NCBI GenBank assembly: GCA_015039365.1
Contig: WION01000195.1
Location: forward strand, 1-64,000
Reading direction: 5' to 3'
DNA from: Amanita rubescens
Lineage: Eukaryota; Basidiomycota; Agaricomycetes; Agaricales; Amanitaceae
DNA: 64,000 nt
Shown: positions 41,501 to 54,045 of the stretch, in pieces
Position numbering within the stretch: the first letter of the stretch is position 1
Layout: every line of letters begins with the position of its first letter
Made by a program: the position numbers and the translations under genes
Notes under the pieces: model-generated
The model's database searches: none
What the model was told of the DNA's origin: nothing
Seen by the model: only the letters and a program-made list of their open reading frames with translations

Positions 41501-42902
41501 TAAGGGAAGGTGGGATGAAGCAGAGAAGCTGCAGGTAGAAGTAATGAATACACAAAAAGTGAAGCTGGGATCAAACCATCCAGGCACTCTCACTACCATG
41601 AGCAATTTGGCACTAACATACCAGAATCAGGGGAGGTGGGATGAGGCACAGAAGCTGCGAGTAGAAATAATGAATACATGGAAAGTAAAGCTGGGGCCAG
41701 ACCATCCAGCCACTCTCACAGCCATGAACAATTTGGCATTAACATACCAGTCTCAGGGGAGGTGGGATGAGGCAGAGAAGCTGCAGGTAGAAGTGATGAA
41801 TACATTGAAAGTAAAGTTGGGATCAGACCATTCAAGTGCTCTCACAAGCATGAGCAATTTGGCAACAATATATCAGGCCCAGGGAAGATGGGATGATGCA
41901 GAGAAGCTGCAAGTAGAAGTAGTGAATACACAGAAAGTAAAGCTGGGATTAGACCATCCAGGCACTCTCACAACCATGAGCAATTTGGCAGTAACCTACC
42001 GGAATCAAGGAAGGTGGGATGAGGCAAAGAAGTTGCAGGTAGAAGTGATGAATATGCAGAAAGTGAAGCTGGGACCAGACCATCCTGGCACTCTCACAAC
42101 TATGAGCAATTTGGCATCAACATACCAGAATCAGGGAAGGTGGGCTGAGGCAGAGACACTGCAGGTAGAAGTGATGAATACACAGAAAGTAAAGTTGGGA
42201 TTAGAACATCCAGGCACCCTCACTACCATGAGCAATTTGGCAATAACATACCACTCTCAGGGAAGGTGGGATGAGGCAGAGAAGCTGCAGGTAGAAGTGA
42301 TGAATACATGGAAAGTAAAGCTGGGATTAGACCATCCAGACACTCTCACAACCATGAACAATTTGGCAACAACATACCAGAATCTGGGATGCTGGGATGA
42401 GGCAGGGAAGGTACAGGTAGAAGTGATGAGCACACAAAAAGTAAAATTGGGATTAGACCATCCAAGCACTCTCATAACCATGAACAATTTGGCATTAACA
42501 TACCAATCTCAGGGAAGGTGGGATGAAGCAGAGAAACTGCAGGTGGAAGTGATGAATAGACAGAAAGCAAAGCTGGGATCAGACCATCCAAGCACTCTCA
42601 TAACCATGAACAACTTGGCATCAACATACCAGAATCAGGGAAGGTGGGATGAGGCAGAGAAGCTGCAGGTAGAAGTGCTGAATACACAGAAAGTAAAGCT
42701 GGGATCAACCCATACTGACACTCTCACAACCATGAACAATTTGGCATTCACATACCAGAATCAGGGAAGGTCAGATGAGGCAGAGAAGCTGCAGGTGGAA
42801 GTTATGCATGCATGGAAAGTAAAGCTTGGGTCAGAACATCCAAACACCCTCCAAGTCATGGCCAATTTGGCCTTGACAATATACAAGTCAGAAAAGGTTT
42901 GA
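38552..42902 (+). CDS. NB-ARC/TPR NLR-like protein with a 4-nt frameshift
   Basis: STAND-class signalling ATPase as used in fungal self/non-self recognition. Exons: 38552-38638, 38696-38919, 38974 onward. The N terminus is a short motif peptide (SIFAGYQNAVITDSQFIEI). NB-ARC: Walker A GLGGIGKTQ, Walker B FLMIYDGAD, NIMITSRN and GLPL-like GGIPLAIDQAG. Then a helical region and 22 TPR repeats of 42 residues (40135-42890), nearly identical (GRWDEAEKLQVEVMN...KVKLG..HPGTL). At about 39410 a 4-nt insertion (GTAT) shifts the frame between NB-ARC and the next domain, splitting the gene into two ORFs. It may be a pseudogene or a sequencing difference in an AT repeat. The sequence is CpG-poor, like the microexon array. 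Confidence 0.85.
40135..42890 (+). repeat. 22 tandem 126-bp TPR-coding repeats
   Basis: Each unit codes one kinesin-light-chain-type TPR of 42 residues. Units are very alike at DNA level, including synonymous sites, which points to recent amplification or gene conversion. The unit at about 41310-41340 has one extra codon. Variation sits mainly at a few positions such as the residue after MN and the G-x-x-H-P turn. Confidence 0.9.
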
Positions 42903-44191
42903 TGAGGCAGAGTCTTTACTATCTTGTGCAGTCCACACTATGCAACAAGTTATGGGATCTCAACATCAAATTACACACTATTATGAGCAAGAACTGAACA
43001 AGCTTCTCAAGGCCAAGTAGAAAAATTAGTGCAGGGTACAGATACTAATGGCTTCAGTACCTGCAATGTCATATGTATAAATGTGGGAATGTGGAAAGCA
43101 GCAATCTTGTCTGGATACATATGCCATAGTAAAGTAGTGTATTAAACCATTTCAATGTCAGAGCACCTGAGTATTCCCATGTGTGGTTCAGAAGCAGTCA
43201 CTAATTCTGGCAGCAATTTGGTAACTTACCCTGATCATCAGATCTAACTCCCTCTGCAGCCAAGAACAAGTCATCATCCTGGGCCTACTTCTTTATTTGC
43301 TTCAGGCAATTGTAATGGGAGCCCAAAAAAGTATTTTCAGGTCTCTCTCTCTCATAAAATAAGTCATTTAAGTAAAAAAAAGTGCAAGACTTGCCTTATT
43401 TTGCATTATTTTTCCTTATTCTGACTTATTTTGGGCTTAATCTAACTTAATTTTATGAAAGGGTTGTGAGGTATTTGACTTTGGTAAAGTTAAGTTAGAT
43501 TAAGCCCAAAATAAGTCAGAATAAGGCAAAATAAGGTAAAATAAGACAGGTCTCACACTTTTTTTTTACTTAAATGATATTTTCAATTAAGTAAAAAAAA
43601 AGACTGAACCCAAATTCCTGATGACTGATAGCTGAAACCTATTGTTATTCATATTTACGATTGTTCATGATGCGTGGATCCGGTTGAATCAAAAACAATT
43701 CACCAGGAATTATACTAAGGGCAATACTATGGTACTCAAAGGGATGAGTCAGCACGACCCGAATGTATTAGTAATGTACAGTATCTCACGGTAAGATCGC
43801 TCCGGACTCAAACCACCACATCCGAGATGCAGGCAATATAGCGATGCACGAAGTGTCTGACGAAGACAAAGCAATGGCTATTATCTCGGACGTTGATTTG
43901 AAATTGTCTAGTAACGAAGAAAGAACGCGGCCATCAATTTCTCAGACCTTCAGATAGTATGCATATGGCCGATATCCACTGTTTCAAATGGCACGCAGCC
44001 ATAATACATTCTCAGATGCATTCTATACAACCCTTAATGATATACCATGTATTCCCAAGTAACCGTGATTCTGACTTCTTCGACGAGGAAAATGGTTTCT
44101 ACTTGCCGGGATTCGGAATAGACGTGTCTTCTTCTCACGCACATTCACGCGTTGTCGAAGTTGCGCCCATTGTGACACGTCGACTCAGGCC
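42903..44191. other. Intergenic region around the hairpin
   Basis: Apart from the inverted repeat at 43364-43577 I see no gene. The CpG-poor composition ends at about 43650; the remainder has normal composition and probably includes the STT3 promoter. Confidence 0.45.
43364..43577. mobile_element. MITE-like inverted repeat forming a long hairpin
   Basis: Arms 43364-43450 and 43490-43577 are inverted copies of about 87 bp, with the inner 38 bp perfect, around a 39-bp spacer. The arms are AT-rich with repeated CTTATT motifs. There is no coding capacity and no clear target duplication. It could be a MITE or a hairpin small-RNA source in the NLR 3' flank. Confidence 0.75.
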
Positions 44192-47026
44192 ATGCGCACG
44201 GCCTATCCACTCCCCTCAGGCCTCTCGCAAGAGACGGTCGCCAATACAGCCTCACTTATCCGTATAGTAGCCCTCATTCTTATTTCTGGTGCCGCCATTG
44301 CCTCTCGCCTATTTGCTGTCGTCAACTTTGAGAGCGTTATTCATGAATTGTGAGGCGCTTTGCTTGCATTGTTCGCCTTCTGACATTTTTCTATATAAAG
44401 TGACCCATGGTTCAATTAGTGAGCAAGTACGCTACGTATATGCCCCTTGTGATTGAACTTCTTTCCAAACAGTCGCGCGACAAAGGTTCTTGCGAAAGAT
44501 GGCTTTTATGTGCGTCGCAATCGCGATTTCTTTGGTTTGAATGCTGAAGAACTGAACTAGGAATTCTGGAACTGGTTTGACCCCACCGCTTGGTACCCCT
44601 TGGGTCGTGTCGTTGGTGGAACTGTGTACCCTGGCATAATGGCCACTAGCGGCGTTATCTACAACGCTCTTCACGCCTTGAACCTTCCAGTAGATATTCG
44701 GAACGTTTGCGTCCTCCTTGCACCCGGATTTAGCGCATTGACTGCATGGGCGACGTACATGTAAGCACATACCCTCTTTTACTGAACTATTCTTAAAGCT
44801 TTGCAGGCTTACAAAAGAAATGAAAGACGAAAGTGCAGGGCTCTTGGCAGCTGCTCTCATCGGTATCGTCCCTGGCTATATATCACGGTCTGTGGCCGGG
44901 TCCTACGACAACGAAGCTATCGCCATCTTCCTACTCATGTTTACCTTCTTTTGCTGGATCAAAGCTCTGAAACAAGGAAGCGCTTTGTTTGGGACTGTAG
45001 CCGCAGTCTTCTACTTTTACATGGTAGCTGCATGGGGTGCGTCGTATGTTGAAATGCTCCACTTTGTGTTAACGATTTCATTAGGTGGCTATGCGTTCAT
45101 TACAAACATGATTCCATTGCATGCACTAGTGTTGATCTTGATGGGACGTTACTCCAATCGTTTATACGTCGCATACTCGTCGTGGTATGCGATCGGAACG
45201 CTTGCGAGTATGCAAGTTCCGTTTGTCGGATTCCAGCCTGTCAGCACAAGTGAGCACATGGCAGCTCTTGGTATGTCTACATATTATCCGAGATAACGGC
45301 GCCCTGAGATATGTCAAGGTGTTTTCGGTCTTTTGCAAATTGTCGCATTCGCTCAGCTTGTTCGCTCTCACATCTCATCACGTCAGTTCGAGACATTGCT
45401 ATTTTCCAGCGTCGTCGCTACCGGAATACTCGGCGCTCTGGCATTCGTACTCCTGACGTACAAAGGATGGATTGCGCCATGGACAGGCCGTTTTTACTCT
45501 CTATGGGACACTGGCTATGCTAAGAAGTATGTACTCTTATTGTCCGGAATGATCCTTGTTGAAGCCATTGACAGGTACATCCCAATCATCGCATCCGTTT
45601 CTGAACATCAACCGACAGCCTGGCCATCCTTCTTCATGGATCTTCAATTCCTCATTTTCCTTTTCCCAGCGGGTGTTGCTCTCTGCTTCCGTCAATTACG
45701 GGATGAACATGTCTTTGTCATCATCTATTCTCTCGTGGCGAGCTATTTCGCAGGAGTTATGGTTCGTCTTATGCTGACCCTCACTCCGGTCGTGTGCGTC
45801 GCTTCATCCGTTGCTCTCTCGACACTGTTGGACACATATATCGATCCCACTGAACCTGATGCTTCTCAAGGGCCGAGCGGGGCCGGGTCCACTTCGAGTG
45901 GAACCACGACTGTCGATGTACCCTCTACTCCCTCTACGAAAAAGGCAAAGAAAGCAGCGGCAACAGCAGATCCCTCAACTCCCAAAGTACTCGATAACGC
46001 GTCATCTACTAAGAAGCCTTCCAAGTCTCGTGGCATTTTCGGGTTCGACTCTCGTCTTATCGTTGTCCTCAACACTATTGGCATGCTCGCCTTTTTCGTT
46101 GTTCATTGTACCTGGGTTACGTCAAACGCATATTCTTCACCTTCGGTCGTCCTGGCATCCACTTCTCCCGACGGTTCTCAGCATATCATAGACGATTTCC
46201 GTGAGGCGTACTATTGGTTACGTCAAAACACGCCCCAGGATGCTGTCGTCATGAGCTGGTGGGATTATGGCTATCAAATTGCCGGCATGGCTGACCGAGC
46301 GACACTCGTTGACAATAACACTTGGAACAACAGTGGGTTTTGCATTCTCCTTGAGTTGCTGTATTCTGAATGTTGCTTTAGCTCACATTGCAACCGTTGG
46401 CAAGGCAATGTCAAGCAGCGAGGAAGTTGCGTATCCTATTCTCAGAAAACACGATGTCGATTATGTCCTCATCATCTTTGGCGGTCTTTTGGGATACTCT
46501 GGCGATGACATTAACAAGTTCTTGTGGATGGTTCGGATAGCACAGGGTGTTTGGCCCGACGAGATTCAAGAACCCAATTACTTCACCCCGCACGGCGAAT
46601 ATCGGGTTGACGAACGTGCTTCGCCCACTATGAAGAACAGTTTGATGTACAAGATGTCTTTCTACAGGTACGACTTACTTTTTTCTCTGTGGTACTTGTA
46701 GTCATTGCAACCGTAATGGGAACAGATTTGCCGAACTCTTTGGTGGAGGTCAAGCCGTTGATAGAGTCCGGCAGCAAAACCTGCCTAAAAATGGTCCGAC
46801 ATTGGATATTCTTGGTATGTGGCCTTTCTTACTTGTCGGTGATGAGTTTTGACCTAACGTCAATACCGAAGACGAAGCATATACCTCGGAGAATTGGATT
46901 GTTCGGATCTATCAGGTCAGGAAAGAGGATAACCTTGGGCGTGACCATAAAACTGCGAACGCGTTTGCGCAGGGGAAGAAGCGGAAGCGGAGTAAGCCGC
47001 AGTCTCGGCGGCGCTCGATGGCATAG
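44192..47026 (+). CDS. STT3: Oligosaccharyltransferase catalytic subunit STT3
   Basis: ER membrane enzyme that transfers the lipid-linked oligosaccharide to Asn in N-X-S/T sites. Ten exons: 44192-44349, 44401-44418, 44475-44511, 44561-44760, 44807-45036, 45085-45270, 45319-46332, 46382-46667, 46702-46814, 46872-47026. Exon 2 is only 18 nt and exon 3 is 37 nt. Marks: DPWFNYRATK assembled across three exons, [49 protein letters not shown], the catalytic WWDYGYQ and [11 protein letters not shown]. Many membrane segments. An Ala/Ser/Lys-rich luminal insert lies at about 45860-46020. The gene looks intact. Confidence 0.95.
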
Positions 47027-47550
47027 ATAAGCGTTCTGATTTGTAGATGTACTTGATATAATGCGAGCTATCTATTGTCCATCCACTCAAGTACTCAGTA
47101 CTCGGTACTCATCGTCGATCATCATTGCATCGCTGGCACCTGTGGAAGCGTGGCGTGTGGGGAGTCCACTTAAGCTGATTCATCTAGACCTGCAACTTCT
47201 CGCACATACTCTATTGACTCGAGTTAGTGGAGGAAGCGAAGGCGGGGCTCACTGGGGCTCTTCGCCCGGTTCACCGCAGTGACGACAAACTATGGCATCT
47301 AACTGCGACGTGTATTTTGCAAAGGATTTGCGAATGTTCACGAACCACGATGGCTAACAGCGACATGAACACGAGGCTCTTTTCTCCACGTGTCGGCAGT
47401 ACCAAAGATCAAGCTCTTTGTGACCTGTCATTGTTGAGGTGATCTATCTATCGGTTGTTTATTCGTAAAGGTGCGTGCGCCGTAAACTTGTGAGACAGAC
47501 TGTCGTATATCCACCGTACCTCCGAGTCCGGATACAAAATCACGTTCGAG
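47027..47550. other. Intergenic region
   Basis: No feature that I can support. Confidence 0.35.
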
Positions 47551-47763
47551 TCAACGCCCATATCTTGCCATCGTCCCAAACAATCCTATTTTCTTGTATG
47601 GTACTCGCTCAACGACCCGCCGCACAAAAACGTCGACGTCGATGATAGGAATGTGGTCTCTCGCGGCGAAGTTCACTGGATCTTCAGAGATGGCCGACAA
47701 AGCATATGCACACCCCGCATGCTGACGCCGGTGAAAGACCCTGTCCGATGCGCGAATTTCCAT
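47551..47763 (-). pseudogene. Dephospho-CoA kinase remnant
   Basis: Resembles part of the gene at 27162-27876: HIPIIDVDVFVRRVVERVPYKKI against HVPIIDADVLAHRVYEPGTRAYKKI. The P-loop and the C-terminal half are missing. A decayed duplicate fragment. Confidence 0.7.
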
Positions 47764-47812
47764 TAGTGCTAATCTGCAAGGCTACTCAACTAGTATACAC
47801 CTAACTGCTCTT

Positions 47813-50068
47813 TTATATTCTGCCCCACCACCCCTCTAATACGAGCCTCCTCGCAATACCCATCATCGCTACTCCAAGTAGAATCATCGAACCCGCATAC
47901 CACCCAACTGCCACAAAGTCCCCCGTAGCTGTATTTATCGCCCCCGAGATAGGTGGACCAGCAAGCGCACCAAGCGCCAAAACACTCATGAACATACCAA
48001 TCCGACGTCCCACATCGCTTGTATCTCCCAGATCCATCAGAGGATTCGATAACAGTGAAACATACGCCCCAGAGCTAAATCTAAACAGGTTTTAGCATAG
48101 TTACGACCATATAACCCGGAGCACCTACCCATATACAACAGCAACGGCCACCAACGCATGAACCGTCCTTGCATACGGCCAAATGAATGTCATCACTCCC
48201 GCCAGCACCGTAAACGGTATCATCACGTTCATCGGGCCCACCCGATCACAGATCACACCGCACACATACCTCCCTACAAGGCTCGACGCATTCGCAATCG
48301 GCAACATGTAAAATGAGAGGGTCACCGAAATACCATGTACATTCGGCGCTGCAACGTCAATGTACGTTAGCACGGTGTACAAGCCGAGAAAAATCGTAAA
48401 CGCGGAAAGACAGTAGAGGGTGAACGCGGGAGACCGGAAGGCCGACAGATTGAGTAAACCACCCGGGAGGTTTTTAGGTGGTAGGCGACGTTTGAGAATG
48501 ATATTGGATACAACTAGAGAGAACATCAGAATGAAACCGAGGATGCGCATGGTCCATTTAAATCTGCGTAGAGTGATTAGCCCAGAGGGGAAAACAGCAG
48601 ATGGCGCAGTGGTATTCACCCAACTTGCGGTATCAGGTTTTTCACGGCAATAGGCAGTGTTGTTCCACCAAGTGATGACCCCGTCGCAACAATTCCCATT
48701 GCAAGACCGCGCCTCTTTTTGAACCAGTGAGCTATAACGGCCGTCGTTGGGCCAAATATCCCTCCGCATGCAAGCTAATACAATTGGTTTCAGAGATTGG
48801 ATTCGGTGTATAAAAGCCAAGAAACCTACCCCAACCGCAAACCCCTGGCACAGCAAGAACTGCCAATAGACATGGCACTCTGCCACAAGAAAGGTGGCGG
48901 TGACTAAGACAATGCTGCAAGGAATAAAGATGGAGCGAAAATATCCCAAATCGAATAATCGCCCAATGAGAATTGCGGGAAAGAACACGAGTGCGTATTG
49001 AATTGACCCGATCCATGCTCTAGCCCCATGTTAAAAAATACAAATCGAGAGATGTGAGAAGACGCACATATTTGAAGGTGTCGAGTCCTTCAAGATCGTA
49101 CTTTGATAATACGACTGAAAAATCTAAGAAAAAGTACCGTGAGTTATATCCTCCATCACGCATCTGAAGTAGTGCATTACTCACTCCCCAAGAATTTACA
49201 TATCCAAACCTGTGTTTTAAGAAGCGTCAGCGAATCCAAAAAGTTTTCCGCCCTGCCGCCGCTTGGAGTCAGGTTCGTTCAGAATCCGAAGTCAAATTAT
49301 GACCATCACGGAAACGGCCGGCCCAGAGAACCGATAAAGCCGACGACCAGGAACAACCGGCTATCAAGTCGTCCCTGTTAGCCCCTGGTGGACGCGACAC
49401 GGCGACGAAAGCGCAGAACAGGACAGGGAAAATAAAACTCACGTTGAAAACGTGTTCAATAGTGCCTACACATTGCAAAATTGAAGCTTGTAAGTCAACA
49501 AGTAGAACGAAAGACATGATTTGTCGCTCACCCCCAAAACCATCGTCCAAGCCATGAACCCGCCATCTGGATAGATGTCCTCTTCGGTCTTCGCTTGGAG
49601 GTCGGCCTCGAGAGCGTTTAGATCTTTCTCACGTGCCTGTTCGGCTTTCTCTGCATCTTTTACGCCTCTGATCCGTGCCCACCATGAGACATTTCCTTTA
49701 TCGGCCTTCTCTTTTCCTTTAACGCTTCCACTTCCTGATTTGTACAGGCCTTTTTCGCCGACGGACGCTGTTTTTGAACCGCCTTTGACGGTGGAGACCG
49801 TAAACGCAGATTCAACCGACGGACGCCTGTGTAGGGAAAACGACACAACGGAAAAGGCTCCGCGCTCGACAGATGCCCCATCGTCGTCTTCATGGTCTTC
49901 GTCGTCGTCATAGAGTTCATCCAGATGGCATTGAGAGCGGATAGACGATCCGTGGATGGATTTTTCGGGTATCTTTGACTGAGACGAGGATGGGCTGTCG
50001 TCACCGCACAAGCCGCCATTGGCGTTGCGGGCCAGTTTTTCTGAAGTAGGGTGGACGGAATTGGGCAT
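47813..50068 (-). CDS. Monocarboxylate transporter-type MFS protein
   Basis: Plasma-membrane transporter of the MCT/MCH family of the major facilitator superfamily; the substrate cannot be told. Starts at ATG 50068 with a long acidic and Ser-rich cytosolic N terminus, then DGGFMAWTMVLG, the family's first-helix signature. Small exons follow (NSWG, then IFQSYYQ), helices with the RRGLAMGIVATGSSLGG loop, KWTMRILGF, and the second half with SLVGRYVCGVICDRVGP. It ends at the stop 47813. About eight exons with short introns. The frame joins well throughout, so I take it as intact. Confidence 0.85.
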
Positions 50069-51845
50069 CGGTCGTTTGCTGCTCAACACTTGAAAATGAG
50101 AAGACGGCGTGTTTATAAGGTACGCTCTAAGCGCGATATTACGAGGGCAGATAATTCTCTGCCAGGTGACTTGCAAGTCAAATAGGCTGAGTTAAATTGC
50201 CTAGTACCCGGGCCGTGCGTCAGTATGCATGTATGCACAAATGTGGACATTCCCATAAATATACGTATGGGGTAAGGAAATGAGCAGTAAATAAGAGCTC
50301 ACCTCGGGGACGTCGACACCGGGCGATGTGATGCTTCTACTGCTTCTTCCCCTTGCCCTTATCGGAACAGGCAAAAACCTACTGTATACGTACAAGGCAA
50401 GGAAATCAGTCGAGAAGGCGAGGCAAAATGAAGTTGCCGTATGGAAGGGGGCTCGGGAATGAAGAATCTCGTTGGATTTTCATGATAATAAATAGGAAAA
50501 ATAAGCCAACTAATTTAAGTTTCAGCGCTGGCCGAGGCCGGCCGCACTTGCCTGGTGATGGTCGGGAAGTGAACGTCTCGACGATCATGAGGTCAACAAA
50601 GTTGCCGGCGGCAGCAATCGAAACGGACCTACGAGAGTTCCGTTTTGTTGCTATTGGATGGAGATGACTACCGTGGCAAGCAATGAGACTTCAGAATGGC
50701 AAATGCGGATATGACAAAGGCGTTTTGGCGAGTCGGGATATAGTTGATGTGACACGCTGGGCCGTCGGCATTTACTACTATGTATAGTCACGCTCACAGG
50801 ATTCATAATGCATGCAGCTTCCGAAATGGCTTTCTCGAACGCTGAGCGCTGATATCTCATTTGTTGCAAGGGCAAACGGGTGATGAATCGATGACAAACG
50901 CCACCGGTTATGAAGCCATGGCAAGCTCTGACACTGGCAGGCTGTATATTTAGCACCGGATTTTCAGATGCCTGACATCCATACGCATGGACGCCACTTT
51001 GTACCTGCACGAGGACCGTTCACTTCCTCGGTCTTTGCAACTCAAGCTACGAGGGCTTAGCCAACATGTACACTGCAGCTGGAGGTCCGTTTTTTCCGCG
51101 TGTTGTATACTTTGGGCTACAGATCAAGCTGCCATGAAGTGACGTTTCGCCGATTGACATTTATTTCTGTGGAACGTTCGCGAAGGGGGTATGCGCTGCA
51201 AAGCTTAAGGATCCCTGCGGCAATCGACAAAATTCCTACCTTGAAAAAAGAGGTGAGAGACATGTCAGCATGAATTCGCGGACCGATGTTCATTAATACC
51301 TTGTTTATTAGAATCCGCAATTAGAACTTGTTGGTCTGACTGGGTCCGAAGGTACCGTTATCGTCGTAACGTGCCATTTTCGGCTAGCGGCGTTTTTCTG
51401 TCATATTAAAAGTGTGCAATTTGGTATAGCTTAAGGAGCATCAGTACTTCAGTCTTCATTACAGTGCAGGGCTGTGTGTAGCGTGTTACAAAGTTAGAGT
51501 CTTTCTACGCTCATGAGTAATAGGAACAAATCTGTCCCAGTCGGCCCGTGTCTGCAAATTGCGAACTCATCGGGGACAAAAAAAATGATGGACTCTGGGA
51601 CAGATGACAAATATTTATATAATATCCTTGTGTTATTATCTCCGTACATCCCTTGCTCAATACACATTTCTACTTGCAAAAATAGTAACTTGCTGATTGG
51701 AACTTCAACGCGATAAGATAGTGGACTGAATAAATTTCCATTCCTAGCCTGAGAATCAGATTAATAATAATATGGTTTGGAAACAGCCCCAGAAATAAAC
51801 AAACATCACCATCTAGTAGCAAACCGCTGGCGACACTCGCCGAAA
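50069..51845. other. Long intergenic region
   Basis: About 1.8 kb between divergent genes. Short open frames only, none with recognisable motifs. It should hold the promoters of the MFS gene and the poly(A) polymerase gene. I see nothing else. Confidence 0.4.
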
Positions 51846-54045
51846 ATGAGTTCACCGCGCCCAACATCTGACAGGGTTCCTCCAACTTCATCGAGGGAAC
51901 GGAAATCCAAAAAACGCAAACAGAAGAGCGAAAACGAACTAAAAAACCAACCTGAGGCGAGTGGTGTCAACGGCAGTGCAGATGGGCAAGCTACAATCAA
52001 CCCTGACGTCACATTCGGGGAGGATTTCCTTGCGTTTGGTCCTTTGGATGACTCTGAGGTGGAACCGGGGCTCTTGGAACGTAGAAAAGATAAAGGAAAA
52101 GGTGCCAGCGTCTAAATCAGGTTTTCCGCGTCATTCTTACTAACAGTGCAATAGGCCGTGAAACTTCGCCGCCACCGCGAGAATGGGATAGAGGCAAATC
52201 TAGAGACGAAGATCGCGGTGGCAAGCGCAAATATGACATGGTCTTTGACTTCGATGATGGCTACGCCAACAAGAAGCAACGCGTCTCCGCCAACTCGCGC
52301 AAGGCGCCGTGGTTGGACAAGTTCGACTGGGAGAACTGCAAGAATGTTGCCGAGATGTGAGTAGATAACACGTATTGATGCTAGCTGCTTGAAGTTGCTT
52401 ATCCTGTAGGGCAGGTTGCATCGTGAAGTGGAGGCTTTCACAAATTGGATATCGCCGACGCCTGTTGAGGATGAAATTCGGGGGCTGATTGTGAATTGCA
52501 TTACGAAAGCGGTCACACAGCAGTTTCCTGACGCTCAAGTATTTCCGTTTGGGAGCTATGAGACAAAGTTGTATTTGCCATTAGGGTGAGTCCTATCTGT
52601 ATTCACGACAGCCGTTCTAAAACTCTCATATAGCGACATCGACCTAGTCATTCTATCGCAATCCATGGCGTACAGTGATAGACAAACCGTTCTGTATGCA
52701 CTTGCAAACACTCTAAAACGCGCAGGCATCACCTCTAAAGTGACAGTTATTGCTCGAGCCAAGGTCCCCATCGTGAAATTTGTCACCGTGTATGGGAGGA
52801 TAAACGTTGATATCAGCGTCAACCAACAGAACGGCATCATTTCTGGGAGCATTATCAATGGCTTCCTGAAAGACATGCATGCTGGATCGGGGGAGGGCAG
52901 CCTTGCTTTGCGGAGTCTTGTCCTAATAACCAAGGCATTTCTGAACCAAAGGAGTTTGAACGAAGTGTACACAGGCGGGCTTGGAAGTTATAGCATCGTT
53001 TGCATGGCGATCAGCTTCCTCCAGATGCACCCCAAAATACGAAGAGGCGAGATTGACCCGGACAAGAACCTTGGCGTTCTCTTGGTGGAATTCTTTGAAC
53101 TGTACGGCTGTTACTTCAACTATGAAGAAGCTGGGATTTCTGTTCGGAATGGAGGGCACTACTTCCAGAAGAAGCAGCGGGGTTGGGTCGATTATCAAAA
53201 GGGCGGTTTAATATCCATTGAAGATCCAGCAGACTCTAGTGAGTATATGTTCCTCTTGTTTATAGTAAAGACTGACGACGAACAGCGAACGACATTTCCA
53301 AGGGGTCATTTGGCTTTCAGCGTGTTCGAATGGCCCTCGCAGGGGCGCATGGAATTCTCACGTCGACTGCATATCTTCGGGCAGGAGTACTGAACTCGAG
53401 GCGCCATTCTCAATCAATCCATCTCCGTGATCGATATGAAGCGCAAGATGTGAGTATCTTGTCTAGTGTCATGGGTGTCACGCAAGAGGTTTGTGCCTGA
53501 AATCATGATATGAAATCATAGTGGCTCACGTTACCCAGACGGTCAATCACCGAAAACTTGTGCAAGAGGTCTATGACAAGAAGGTCTTGCATAATATAAT
53601 GGGCATTGCACCTCAGCCTGTCGTCGTGAAAGCGAGTTCAAGTGTGAGCGCGACAGTGAATGGAAAGTCAAGCGGCTCGGCTACAGCGTATCATGCCGTT
53701 CATGCTGCATGGGAGGGGAATGATGATGATGATATCGTTTCTGATATCCGCCCCGCAACGTACGATGAAGAGGAGGAGGGCAGATACCATATTGGTCGTG
53801 GACGGTCCCCGCCTCATAAGCGGCGGAAAACTGGAAAGGCTGCAGACCTCCATACCGTTTTTACCACTGACGATGAGGGCGAATGCTCGTCGTCCTCTGC
53901 TGCACACTCTGATGGTGAGCATCGGGATGCGAATCGTCGTGCTGGTGATCGTAGGCGAGCGGAGCAGACCGAGGGTGTCGGCAAACGGAGATACTGGTTA
54001 GCAAAGGGACCTGTTGGCATACCCGATGAAGAAGACACAGGGTGA
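51846..54045 (+). CDS. Non-canonical poly(A) polymerase (TRF4/PAPD5 type)
   Basis: Nuclear nucleotidyltransferase of the TRAMP type, adding short oligo(A) tails to RNAs for exosome decay. Exons from ATG 51846; introns at about 52112-52152, 52357-52414, 52587-52633, 53240-53285 and 53489-53538. Marks: Lys-rich N terminus, HREVEAFTNWISPTPVE, the catalytic GSYETKLYLPLG followed by DIDLVI (the Asp pair), VKFVTVYGRINVDISVN, then the PAP-associated domain (GGLGSYSIVCMAISFLQMHP, NLGVLLVEFFELYG) and the tail motif DVSILSSVMGVTQE. The last exon is acidic and ends in Arg/Lys-rich stretches. Confidence 0.9.

Noticed and set aside
44401..44480. Frameshift in STT3 after DPWFN
   Set aside because: Using the donor GTGAGC at 44419 and the acceptor at 44474 gives FNYRATK, the conserved motif, so the gene is intact.
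53389..53460. Extra intron at the GTGAGT in the poly(A) polymerase gene (53449)
   Set aside because: Reading through gives DVSILSSVMGVTQE, the expected family motif, so the GTGAGT is exonic.
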